Part shown: one piece after another, positions 33,906 to 44,597 of the stretch
How the letters are laid out: each line of letters begins with the position of its first letter
Position numbering within the stretch: position 1 is the stretch's first letter
Assembly (NCBI GenBank): GCA_024138015.1
Contig: JAMXBB010000007.1
Location: forward strand, 92,427,045 to 92,491,044
Reading direction: 5' to 3'
Source of the DNA: Lumnitzera littorea
Lineage: Eukaryota; Streptophyta; Magnoliopsida; Myrtales; Combretaceae
DNA length: 64,000 nucleotides
Position numbers and translations under genes: made by a program
Notes under the pieces: generated by a model
What the model saw: the letters and a program-made list of their open reading frames with translations, nothing else
Told to the model about the DNA's origin: nothing
Databases searched by the model: none

Positions 33906-34985
33906 GTAAAATGGATTTGAGTCGGGGTGTAATAGTAATTCTTCTTATTTTTCAATTATCTAACTTAATAATTAAACTTATTTTCATTAAAAACCCTAAC
34001 TACTAAATTAATTCTAATTAACATAAACTAAAACTAATAAAAGAAAAGAAAAGAATGTAAATTAAATTATTAAAAAGAACACAAATCTTAGTCAATTATT
34101 TACTATCTAAGTTTATGAAACATTCAATCTTAATTACTTATTGGATCGTGTGATCCTTGTATAAGTTAACCAGAATTGTTTCTTAAATTAACTTCTAACC
34201 TCGATTATACTCTAACCGAATCACTTTTGTAATAGAATATGTTAAAATTACAGTAAGTCCTTGAATTCCATAATTAGATTACCCTAATCCAAAGAAACTA
34301 AGCAACCAGTTGCTTAGTTTACTTCAATTTTTTTAAATTACACCAATCTATTCACAATAAGATTTCGTAATCTCTAACATTAAATTAATAACCCGTATAA
34401 ATATTAATTCAACAAAATAAAATACGGTGCAATTAGATCTCAATAATATCATTTATTAAATAAACAAGAACAATTGTTACACAAAAAACTAGGGTTTAAT
34501 AAAGATTCACTAAGAAGAAATAAACTAAAACATACAAACGGAAAAAAAAAAAACTATAAAGAATAAAGAAAAGAAACATCCCTAGTCTTGTTATACTCTA
34601 CCTATCTACTAAGACTCCATTACTTTCTTCTAACTTTACCTTAGACTCACATTTACAATATATAAGACTTAGGGTTACAAAGAGCTCTGAAAATAAGGAA
34701 TTCATTAAGGTAGCTTGGGAAGTTAGCAAAAAGAATCTTCTTTAGTGTTTTATTTTGAGAGGTAAGTATAAGTATCGACAGAATCAATTTCACGCGTAAA
34801 AGGGCTCTAACTTCTTCGAAATGTTCCAATGCTAGTGCAATTGGCTGAGTGGTAAGGTGATTCTTCCCTAGGTAGGATACTGTAAGCAAAGTTCTAGAGC
34901 AATCCTTAGAATAAAAATAGTTATGTCCATACTTGGTTTGTTGGCCTTTTGAAGGAAAATTTTTGTTTACTATTAATTTCTGAGG
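33906..34985. other. AT-rich inserted sequence, no gene
   Basis: Begins the block that splits the L1. 33950-34620 is very AT-rich with scattered TAAT words. 34653-34988 holds a 111-codon minus frame with no recognisable domain. A tRNA-like motif at 34843-34903 is listed separately. Confidence 0.5.
34843..34903 (+). repeat. Possible tRNA-derived SINE head (A-box-like and weak B-box)
   Basis: TTGGCTGAGTGGTAAGGTGA at 34841-34860 resembles the Pol III A box seen in tRNAs and plant SINE heads, and about 35 bases later AAAGTTCTAGAGCAATCC resembles a weak B box. No cloverleaf with a paired acceptor stem is visible, so it is not called a tRNA gene. No body or tail of a SINE was delimited. Confidence 0.3.
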
Positions 34986-34989
34986 CATG

Positions 34990-35480
34990 GGTTCTCCAAG
35001 AGGAGTGGGACAAGATGATAATTGGGTTTCCTTTATCTGATGAAGTCAAAGTTCAATTGGGATGTTTTAATACCCAACTCAGGGATCTGACAACATAGAA
35101 CCAAGATGATTACTTTATTGGGCTTTATGAACCAAATGGAATTGTGAAGTGTAAAATGACTTATAAGCTTATATCCCAAGAGGAAGACGTATACAAGAAG
35201 GATGGGAACTAGAGTTGGATATGGTATACCCCCATTATCCCCCATATTCAGCATCTTGTCTAACGCATTATACAGAACAGTCTTGCAACTAGGGATAATT
35301 TGCATAGAAAAAGCATTAAAGTTGACTCGAGCTACGTTTTATGCAAACAAAGTGAGGAGATCACCCATCATTTATTCTTAGAATGCCAATGGTAAAGCAA
35401 CACTAGAGACACCTTCAATGGGAGGGTTTACCTCATTGTAATGATGCTGAAGCTTTTGTTGCATTGGTTAGATGCAATAC
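34990..35480 (+). pseudogene. Plus-strand LINE fragment: RVT zinc-binding domain
   Basis: In one frame after NGIVKCKMTYKLISQEED the translation gives LATRDNLHRKSIKVDSSYVL, then CKQSEEITHHLFLECQW, the zf-RVT pattern C-x(6)-E-E-x2-H-H-x4-C with the first Cys apparently lost. The orientation is opposite to the surrounding L1. Two or three stops interrupt it. It is the C-terminal part of a LINE ORF2. Confidence 0.75.
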
Positions 35481-35522
35481 GTATACTTAAAAACTAAACT
35501 GCTCAGCAAGGAATGTCCTAGC

Positions 35523-36430
35523 TGTTGAACTCAAGGTTCATTGTTTGATTTTGATGAGAACAAAACAAAATGTATATAACTAAACATATTATTTTTTAAG
35601 ACAACAAAACAAGTGGATGATTAAACTAAGTATTATTTGATTATATTAAGATAATTGAATAAGATCAATGAATTTACTTAATGATTAAATATATCAATTA
35701 TTTTTACAAGAAATTTAATCTTTTGAATGGTGATCAAATAATCTTAAAATTAGATTGCAAAGAGTATTTGTTTATTGTGTGTTAAAAGAATTTTCCAGTA
35801 ATATTTAATCTACGAGATTGACTGCTTAAAGAAGAACGAGACTAATAGTATAAAACCCTGAAAAACACAAAGAAAAGCTCACTAGCCTGAAGGAGCCGGC
35901 TTACCAGTTTACTTACTGGAAAAGTATTTTTTACCAATATGCCAGTAAGTCAATTTCAAGTAGCCGTTGTGGTATTTAATGCGCGGTAATAGGAAGAATT
36001 TAATAAGTTATAAAAGCTCAACAACATAACCAAAGACTTTCAAGATCTAATATTCTACTGTAATTTAAAAACATTCTCTTATATTCTCGAGTTTATTCTA
36101 CTTCTCTTTGGTCTCTTGTATACTTATTTACTATCAAACAAAAAGAGATATAATTGTGGTGCTTGAAAGTCCTCATATTTGTAAACTTGAGTGAAGGAAG
36201 TGATACAATTGAATTAGTTGTGTATAAAGAGATTGTCTAAGCTTGTATAGCTCTTGAAGCAATTGGGTTATGAAATTAATAAAGGCTTTGTAATGAGATA
36301 ATATTCAAACTCGATCCCTCGGACCAAGGATGGGTTAGTTTGGTGTAAAAGGAAGCCTATGAGCGATAGGCAATAAATAGAAGGGAAAAGTTCACTAATC
36401 AAAGTATAAGTGGGCTTGTCACCTAAGTTA
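35523..36430 (+). mobile_element. Solo-LTR-like block inside the plus-strand LINE fragment
   Basis: Starts TGTTGAACTCAAGGTTCATT and GATTTTGATGAGAACAAAAC, wording I associate with LTRs of large copia (SIRE/Maximus-like) elements, contains promoter-like TATAAAAGCTCAACAAC near 36010, and separates two LINE domains that are normally adjacent. The right end is uncertain (about 36420-36435) and no clean target duplication was found. It has no coding content. Confidence 0.45.
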
Positions 36431-36435
36431 AATCA

Positions 36436-37010
36436 TCAATGGATTGCATCGAGGTCCATTATGATGCGATAGTTGACTGGACGGAAGAGAGTGGCTATTT
36501 TTGCTGTTGGCCGAGATCATGAGGCGAAAGTGATTAGGGGGAAGATGGAAAACGAGAGTGGGATTGACAGCATTGGAGGTGGAGCTAAGCACTATCTTAG
36601 ATGGGATGAGACAAGCGTGTGAGATGGGGTGGAAAAAGGTCACTATAGAATCAGATAGTTCTATTGCCATAGATCTAGTTGAGCAGGAGTGTTAGTTATG
36701 GGCATCAAACCCCTTTATTGTCAGGCAATGCATACCACTGCTTCATTTCTTTTTGCAGGATCGGGCGTAAAGCCCACCAAGTTGCTAATATCTTGGCTAA
36801 TCATCGATTAGAAGGCCGCAGGAGTTTTAGTTTTGCTTGCGATTTCCCTTTCTTTATCCTAAACTATGTTATTTTAGACTCAGGGTCTAACTGGAGTATT
36901 GTTTTGTCTTAGCGGCAGGAGAACTTTTCTTGTGACCATATTTAAGGGTTCTTTTCTTGTATGTTCGGGCTCTATCTAGTTCCTTTTTCTTTTTTATGTT
37001 TTAATATAAT
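36436..37010 (+). pseudogene. Plus-strand LINE fragment: RNase H domain and 3' end
   Basis: Frames give AVGRDHEAKVIRGKMENESG, then GMRQACEMGWKKVTIESDSS and IAIDLVEQEC, the RVT_3 RNase H core (the E-S-D-S block). Next comes KAHQVANILANHRLEGRRSF, the C-terminal A-N-x-L-A signature (open frame 36679-36912), and a Phe/Leu-rich tail to about 37010. With 34990-35480 it makes one LINE 3' part interrupted by the block at 35523-36430. Confidence 0.75.
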
Positions 37011-38480
37011 AGTAACCATTAATTATCCATGTATGGCTTATCTTGCATGTTTTGTGTTTTCCTTTTATTTTGTTTTAACTGGTTGATTGTTTGAAGTCTT
37101 GAAAAGATAAAATAAAATAGGAGAAAGTAATAATCACATGTCAAATTATCATTAATTGTCCTTGTCTAGGTTCTTTTCCATTTTCTATCGTTTCAATATG
37201 TGAGTAACTAATTAATTAATTCAAAAGCTAATAGTAATTTTTGTTGTTATGATAGAATCCTTTAATTAATGGTATGGCTAGTCTCGAAATTTTGGCCCTC
37301 TTGGATGATTACACATCTAGTTACAATTTGTTACATCATAGTTTTGTAAATAACTTTATGATTTGTATGTCTGCATGGTTCAATTCATGACTGCTATATG
37401 GTTTATGTTATGCATTCATATGTTTTTTCAAGATAACATGTCCGTATAGGTGAGTTTGGAAAACCTATTGACATGATGGCTTTGTGAATAAATTCAGTGT
37501 TTGCCTGATTATGTTTTATTGCCTATTTAAATTTCTAAATAGTTTGCAATTCAATTTGTGAAGTTGACATGTTTTCTCAAAAAGAAAAAGAAAAATTAGA
37601 ATCTTTCCATACAAACTACATGTTTTCATGGAATTGCTTTTTCTACATTTTTTTAAAAATTGCATCTTTCAAAGTTAGATTTAAAAAAAAAAAAAAAAAT
37701 TGGCATGTGTTTCCAAAAGAATTAGGCTCTCGCATGTAGTGGGTTTTCAAAATAATAATAATAATAATAACTAGCGCTTTTGTTAAAATTAGTGTGTTTT
37801 AGGTTTGCTTCTTTTTTTTTTTTTTCTAAAGCATGGCAATAAATTAGGATTCCTAGTTTTTTTTTTCCCTTTTTTTTAAATAATTAATATTGATAATCAC
37901 GTAAACTTAGCTCTTTATAAATAAAAAGAACTCACACATTGAAATTTTTACAAAAACAAGATAACTATGTGTGGTTAATCTAACTAGCAGGTACGTAAGC
38001 ACTTTGGACTGCTTTAAAAAAATAATAATAACTTGATTTTCCCCCTTATAAAAAAGTGATATGTTATTGTGGTTATTACTATTATTATTTTTTATTTTTG
38101 TTATGATTGTTTGTGTTCATATTTTAAGAGAAGGGATATTATGAAATAAGGTCTTTACTTTCTTTTTTCTTTTTTGGCAAAATTCTTACAAGATAACGGT
38201 TAGTGTTTTAAAATTTTAGCTCTTGAGTCCAAAAATCTCTGGTTAATTTAGAAATAAATTTTTTCTAATTTTTTTTTTTAATTCATGGACCAATATTCAA
38301 TTAGAGTTTTCTAGCTAGTAATTCTAATCATATTTTTTACCAACATAAGCTAGTTAGCAACTCCCAAAGTTATTTAAAAAGAAATATCTTTTCTTAATTT
38401 GATGTTGAATAATTTGTATTAAAAGAATTAGGCTTAATATAGATTAAATTAATGAAAAATTAAAACTTAGACTCGACAAT
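37011..38480. other. AT-rich sequence without genes
   Basis: Contains homopolymers (A run about 37681-37699, T runs at about 37811-37826 and 37858-37866) and an (AAT)n microsatellite at 37751-37770. No domain seen. It is the right part of the block that splits the L1. Confidence 0.6.
37751..37770. repeat. (AAT)n microsatellite
   Basis: AATAATAATAATAATAATAA, perfect over 20 bases. Confidence 0.95.
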
Positions 38481-39420
38481 ACTATATATTTTCTCCCACA
38501 AACAAAAACTGGCTTGGATGGGGTGGGTTAGATCATCCAAGAGAGGTCTAAGCCTCCAACTAAAATCTTGGTGACAATCTTGTATAAAGTAGTACATAGG
38601 TTGATAGATCCAAAGTCAAAATGCAACTTGCTTAGCCATTTTTTTTTGTATTAGATAAATTTAGTCCCAAAGGAATACTACAAGTGTTAAAGATTTAAAA
38701 TTGAGATCTACTATAGAATCACCTAGGAAATTCCAGCACCTCTTGAAAAGGAAGGCATGTAGTCCATTCCTTCCAAGAGTTTTCCAAGAGCCAATTGAAC
38801 TTAATACATAAGAAATTTCTTATTTTGTTTAAAACTTTATCAAGTGAGCCTTCTGAGAAGAGGACAACCCCAATTTGAAGCTTTGAGGGAAAGGATTTAC
38901 CGAAAAAGAACCATATCTTTGATATGCTGAAAATACTCATAAAGTAAGCGTTTATTATTTTCTAAATTCTATTCAAGTCATAGGTCCAATTATCAAGATT
39001 GTCCTTGAGGCCTAAGACTCCATTTTTGGTTTTTTTTTTTTTTTTTGACGGCATAACAGCATCTTCTTCAGAAATTCATTTAGCTCTCGATTTCATTTTC
39101 TAGAGAATTTCTTCTTCTTCCAATACTTGATTCAACTCTTACCTTAAATTTCGCTCTAAAAGAATTAAATGGGAAGATGGACTTTCAACCAAGGCATTCT
39201 CTACATTCCTCAACTTCCCCAAAATATCTTTCTTTTCATAATGAATGATACCGAAGATGTACTTATTCCATATCTTTCTTAAACAATCATGACCATTTTC
39301 AGCCCGTATCGGATGAAAACCACATTAGTTGAAATTGAGCTCTTGAGATTGATACCATCAATAGGATGAGTCGATAGAAGAAGGGCATTGGGATCCTATG
39401 GCCAACTCTTAAGGTGAAAA
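38480..39420 (-). pseudogene. L1 reverse transcriptase, N-terminal half
   Basis: Near the left end the minus strand gives LYKIVTKILVGGLDLSWMI, a stop and PTPSKPVFVCGRK, matching the L1 RT block normally read as YK(I/V)xxKxLxxRLxxxL...QxAFxxGR. Upstream, WFFFGKSFPSKLQIGVVLFS and NSFRAKFKVRVESS come from the region between endonuclease and RT. The YxDD-containing half is not present: homology stops at about 38480 where AT-rich DNA begins. Confidence 0.7.
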
Positions 39421-39472
39421 ATTTTTTATTCAATATAGAGAAAACTCTATTCATTATTATACTAAGCTCTAT

Positions 39473-39595
39473 CTAATCTTCTTTGAGTTATCTAATTTTC
39501 TTTGAGTTAGCCTTTTAAGCTAGTCTTGTAATATTTCGTTCTAATCTTTTTTGAGTTATCTAATCTTCTTTCAATTAGCCTTGTAATATTTCGTT
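39473..39595. repeat. Imperfect tandem duplication, 68 and 55 bases
   Basis: CTAATCTTCTTTGAGTTATC ... TTGTAATATTTCGTT occurs at 39473-39540 and again at 39541-39595, the second lacking about 13 bases (TTTTAAGCTAGTC). Inside each unit, TCTTTGAGTTA-type wording is itself repeated. Confidence 0.85.
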
Positions 39596-39599
39596 CATT

Positions 39600-39830
39600 A
39601 GACCAGTTATGTGTTAAGCCTATAATCCTCATGTTAACTGCATCATATTTATAATTATTAAAATCGTAAATAAAAAATATAATCATAAAAGTTTATAATT
39701 TTATAATATTATTTTAATTAAAATAAATATAAAATTATTTATATATAAATTTTTAATAAAATTATAAACTTTACAATTTTATCAACTTTATAAAATTTTA
39801 TATAATTAATTATAATTTTAACAACATGAT
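39600..39830. mobile_element. AT-rich MITE-like insertion with inverted repeat
   Basis: About 90 percent A+T. A perfect 17-bp inverted pair, AAAGTTTATAATTTTAT at 39688-39704 and its complement at 39756-39772, encloses a 51-base spacer, and shorter complementary words extend outward. It separates the L1 endonuclease (from 39900) from the RT part (below 39420). No target duplication defined. Confidence 0.4.
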
Positions 39831-39899
39831 CGGTTATACTACTATTATAGAAGTTAAAAGTTCTCCATATATTAAAGCTTTTTATACTCCAATACTCGT

Positions 39900-40265
39900 G
39901 GAAAAACAATCTCATAAAATCACCAAAGACACAATGTCTCTAAGATTGTCCCACAATAAAGGTTTAAAGGAGGAATTGGTAAAGCATATACAGCTGACAA
40001 TGTCCAAATATAGCACCATGGTATTCCACATGAGAAGAATACCTCCACTCTGAACCTGAACTTCTTCGACAGCAACACCATCAAGCTGATACCTACAGTA
40101 GAAGGTGTAGGCTACCTGCAATTCAATTTGGTTTCCACAAGTACAACTAGACCAGGCGTGTGCTCATCAATCACCTCCATAACGACTTCTTGTTTCCCGG
40201 CTGAGTCGATTCCCTTTACATTCCACGCAAGAATCCTAACTTTTCTAAACGAAGCTGGCAATCTC
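39900..40265 (-). pseudogene. L1 ORF2 endonuclease, N-terminal part
   Basis: The minus strand begins KVRILAWNVKGIDSAGKQEV, the signature start of plant L1 endonuclease (the Asn in WN contacts the active site), then HTPGLVVLVETKL with the catalytic Glu, then after one stop and a frame change VAYTFYCRYQLDGVAVEEVQ and SGGILLMWN, the conserved GG-x-W block. This apurinic-type nuclease nicks target DNA for target-primed reverse transcription. The C-terminal half (SDH block) was lost or separated by the AT-rich insertion. Confidence 0.85.
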
Positions 40266-40295
40266 TGCATCCATCCTTAAAACTACCATCTTATA

Positions 40296-42000
40296 CTATA
40301 CAATCTCATTACCAACTCCTCCTGTCCCTTTAACTTCAAAGGATAACTTACTGGGGATGTCCTCCAGATCCATTATAGTCATTGTGCCTTCCCTATTCAT
40401 TATAGTTAGGGGTTGTAAGGCATTTTTCCTTAAAAGTATAGCCATTAGAATTAGCCAATTTAGAGGACCCACAATTGGCATCCTTAAGAGATGATCTAGC
40501 ACATCCTCAACATTCTTTTTTATCTTCTCATTTACACAGGAGGGGAGTAGTTGCTTCTTGGAATCGGTGCTTGGATTTGCAGTAGTAGTCACTCCTTAAG
40601 TCTACTGTCATCAAGGCTGTCCTTGTGAGACATATTTCCCTCTCCAATAATGTCACTAGCACTATTATACTAGGCACAATATAGGGCACTTACTAGCTGA
40701 TCCGACATCCTCCTTACTTCAAGAAATTCCACTAGTATTCTGTGGACCTGATTCCTTGACTCCAAAATGAAGAACCTGTGAAATGGGTATAGCCAGGGGT
40801 AATTTAAGTGAGGTAGTCAAAGTTTGATGGTGAAAGTGAGAAGTGCTTCAGGCTTCATGGTTTAGAGGTTTGTTTTGCTTGGGTCTGGCGTAGCAATACT
40901 GGAAGGAGGTTCTTGAGTTGTACTTTAAAGGCAAATTTGTTTTCCTCATTCACCTTGTCATTTCGTCTGTCATTTCTCATTAACTCTCTTTAGCCAAAGA
41001 TATCATTAGCAACCGCCACTTCCTTTTACAAATGAGCATTTTTATTCGTTGATCCGACATTGATTTGTTTTAAGCTTTTTGCCTACTCTTTTTATTTTAT
41101 CAATTTTTGCTTCCCACTCTTTCCGACAACTACACTTAAATTTTTCTCCTTAAATTGATTTGACCCTTTACTCTATTGATTTGTCCTTTATTATTTACTT
41201 GCTCCTTTTATTTTTGTCTTTTTTCTTCCTTTTGTTTGCCTAGAAACTAAGACCCAATCCCCATAATTATCTTTATTAGATGACTCTGGTTCCTTATCGA
41301 AAGTGTCATTTCGATCGGAGATAAGTGGGCATTTTGATATTCGTTCACAGTACTTGAGGTTCCAAAAATTTTGTCATTGGGCTCTACTGTTGCATTTTCA
41401 TTTATACTTTCTTTAACTGACTTTGAACAATTTTCTTTTTTTTTTTTTTTTTTTTTAATATCCAACACATCCACATCTGTAATGGAGCATTCTAATACCT
41501 TCATATTGTAGCTTATAAAATTGATCTTCCACTGTAACTTTGTGCATAAGAGGCAGGTGAAAATTCACTTAACACAGTCTAGCATACTTTCCTCGTTTAG
41601 CTGATCTTCTTTGATAGAATGTTTCGGTTCATCGTATTATTTGACGTATGATTTGGTTGTACCCTTTGTCGATTCTAAGAACCAGACCAATCAATTCATT
41701 AATCTGTTTTAAGAAATCAACATCACGGTAATCTTAAGGCAGTCATAAACCTTAGCCATTCAGCTATGGAGTTAAAAGTTGAGAGGGAGGCCCAAAAATT
41801 CGACTCCCGACGAAACAAGGCCCTTTGTGAATGTAACTATTCAAATCATCTAGATTAGGAAAAGAAGCAACATAAAAACCAACACCCAGACTAATCGTAG
41901 AGAAATTAGAAGTAAAATTCCATATCATCTTAAGCTTTTGCAGTAAGAATTTGTATTTTAGCGAAGTACCATGTAATTTGATGATAATATATTGCTTCCA
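40296..42000 (-). pseudogene. L1 ORF1 (gag-like, DUF4283 plus decayed zinc knuckle)
   Basis: From right to left: FYVASFPNLDDLNSYIHKGP near 41880, GPCFVG (the W/C-FVG block of DUF4283), IGLVLRIDKGYNQIIRQIIR, then GKYARLC, a stop, VNFHLPLMHKVTVEDQFYKL and QYEGIRMLHYRCGCVGY near 41480. The last is the plant L1 zinc knuckle with one Cys replaced by His and the final His by Tyr. A T run at 41431-41456 (A run in the element) disrupts the frame immediately after. The 98-codon frame at 40296-40592 is the C-terminal tail just upstream of ORF2. ORF1 binds element RNA. Confidence 0.78.
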
Positions 42001-42980
42001 TTTAACCCTAATGCTTCTTTTCTCGAAGTTTAAAATTCTTATAATTCTGATACTTGGGCCAAAAGAGGAATTTGCATCTTCATTTTCTTTTGATTTGCGT
42101 AGGCATCTCCAAGGCTTTCCACAACTATGTCACGACTTTTAAGCTGCGGGTTGTTTAACTCTTGACTTTAAGGGGGATTTCTGCATTCGAATTAGAAGAA
42201 GGGTGGGATTTATTTAATCCATCAAGGGGGATTCCATTTCAAGGTCTTTGATTGGTCTGAATCGCTTCGTTTTTTTGCGATCCAGAAGGGCAGGATTAAG
42301 GTTTAAGACATCCAAGAATTGGTTTAGGTGAGACATGAGATTAGAAAGCTCTAGAGCTCAAGCCTAGTTTTAAATCTTCAAATTCATGCTCAAATCATAA
42401 ACAAGAAAAAGAGAAAGAAAACTCAATTTTCCCAAAAAAAGAAAAAAAAAAAGAAGAAGAAGAAGAATCAAGTTTTTGGTGATTTCCAACCAAAACTACT
42501 ACCCAATTCAATTCCAACCTTTGCAATATAATCAGGGAGGATTCTAGGTTTTGAAAGGACAACTCACAAGCAAAGTTACTCTCCTTTCACTAGAATTCAA
42601 TCTATCTCTCTCATGACAGAATTATAGTTCACCTTTAATTTCTAGAAGCTTTATTACCTCTAGTAACCCAAAAACATGAATTCGTACTTAAAAGAAACTA
42701 AAGCGACCACCCTCTTTTGGAATCCAAGCTTTCTAAGCATGTTTGTGCTTGTTTCCTGATCCATAAAGATTCCACTTCACCAAAACACATTCAAAAAGCT
42801 TGAATTTGATAAGAAAAGATCGCACTTGAGCTGTGATCTAAGCAAGAACCGACGACATTTAGAGCTCTCCTACACACCATTACCCAACGTGCCTCAAAAC
42901 CAAGGCTTTTAAGAGCTCTACCACCACAATAGAGGTGGTCCGACACATTCGTCGCGGCTAACAACACTAACAACCCCAAG
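42001..42980 (-). other. Probable 5' leader of the L1
   Basis: Lies directly upstream of ORF1 in the minus direction and is richer in GC than the AT-rich DNA beyond 43000. No domain; the 62-codon frame 42791-42979 is unremarkable. An A-rich GAA-repeat tract lies at about 42436-42468. The upstream limit of the LINE is a guess based on composition. Confidence 0.4.
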
Positions 42981-44214
42981 CGTGTCTCTCATGTTCTTTC
43001 ACGTAAGCGCTCTTGCTCTCTAGTTTTTGCTTTTTCATTTTCTTTCTATTCGCTTTTTTATTAATAAATTTTAATAAAAATTTAAAATTATATTTTCAGT
43101 CAAAAAGAGGATAAATAATAAATACAGTTTTTCTTTTTTGGAAATTATATCTATTTCAGTTGACTTTTTTAATTAAAAAAAAAAGGAAAAAAGATAAAAT
43201 AACACCTCCTTTAGCGTTTTAGGTAAAGTTTGTTTATTTTAGTTTTTTAAACTTTTGAGCTTATTTGTCTTTGGCAAAATTAGTTGATATTGCTTTTTTT
43301 AGTTTGTTATTCAAGAATAATATAAAACGAGTTTATGTTTTAGGATAATAATTTTATCTTCAAATAAATGGGTCAAAAGAGTAGAAAATAATAAAAAGGG
43401 AAAAGATAAAAAATGCATCTCCTTTTCTATTAAATTTTTTTTTTATGCGGTTGTCTCTAACTTAGATTTTCTTTATTAAAATTTTAAGCTTTATAAAAAT
43501 CGATGGAAAGTACATTTGGATGGTAGAATTTGTCTCCGTGAAATCATATTCTAATTTAAAGATAGCAAAATGGGTATTAGGGTTTTACAATATCAAGTAT
43601 TTTGTACAATAATGGATTTTTTTAATAAAACAATGATAAAAAAAATTGAAAAAAAAAATCGTAAAATAAAAAAAGAAGAAGAAAAGATAATAAAAAAAAA
43701 TGCCACAGTAGATTTATCTTTTTTTTTTTTTTTTTGTGTACCTTGATGGCTTCATTCATCTTACGGGTAATGTATGCTTTAGAACATGGAGTAATCTTAA
43801 CCGAATTTTTTCTTTTTTTTTTTCTTTCTTCCGTCTGTGAATTGATATAGGTCGAACTCCATATTTGAGTAAAACATATCCAAAAAGTCGCAAATCCTAA
43901 GAAAAGTAATTAAGATTCCTTTGCGCTTTAGGGTTTTTTATATTTTTAGGTTCTTTAATGGTTTATGAAAATCAATTTAGATATGAAAAAATTGATTATG
44001 ACACTGTTAAAAATTAATTTGAACTGGTTTTATTTAATCATAATCTAATATGATAATATATGTTATAATCAAATGAGTTCCTTAAAACGTCTAATTGATA
44101 GGACAACACAATTGGAATGATCAATGGATTTAAAAATTAAACGATTGACATTATAGTATGATTATTAATTTCAAGAGTTTATTCATTGTCATGATTCTTG
44201 CAAGAATCGATAAG
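42981..44214. other. AT-rich gene-free DNA
   Basis: Several T and A homopolymers (about 43437-43444, 43718-43736, 43806-43821). No reading frame or repeat partner seen. Confidence 0.6.
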
Positions 44215-44597
44215 CCTTATGATATTACCAAGACCCTAAGATTGAACCTACTCCCAGAATGATGGATCATTTTATGTTTTTATATAGGATGAATCGGAAT
44301 TTCAAAGAAAAAGGGATATTAACGTCTATCAATAGATAATTGAATTAGGGCTATTAAATTTTGCTTCAATATTACTACAAAGAATGGATATTAACAATAG
44401 ACAATAATTAGAAAGATTAGTCAAATCATAAATCAATCTAATTATGAAAAGAATACACTAGAATAATATTTGCAATATTTAATATGTTGCTACAGGAGAA
44501 TAATAAGGTTGGTAACCTTTAAGAAAAAATACTTTATTATTAAAGGTAGCTAAAAAACTGTCCTATAATAATGAATATAAGTCTTACATGGCATTTT

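Larger units (their letters stand above)
32373..42980 (-). mobile_element. Decayed L1-type LINE, split by later insertions
   Basis: Minus-strand parts in L1 order are ORF1 gag-like (about 40300-42000), ORF2 endonuclease (39900-40265), reverse transcriptase N-half (38480-39420), then after a 4.5-kb foreign block the ORF2 C-terminal region (33780-33905), RVT zinc-binding domain (33344-33620), RNase H (32660-33150) and a 3' tail (32373-32600) ending in an oligo-A/GAAA-type tail that appears on the plus strand as TTTC repeats and T runs. Summed without the insert, the pieces come to about 6 kb, normal for a plant L1. The reverse-transcriptase catalytic half is missing. That both parts are one copy is inferred from strand, order and total length. 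Confidence 0.65.

Noticed and set aside
34843..34903. A functional tRNA gene
   Set aside because: Only box-like motifs; no acceptor or anticodon stem could be paired.
41247..41504. 85-codon minus frame with a poly-Lys run as a host protein
   Set aside because: It is a frame of the L1 ORF1 around its zinc knuckle and an A-run expansion.
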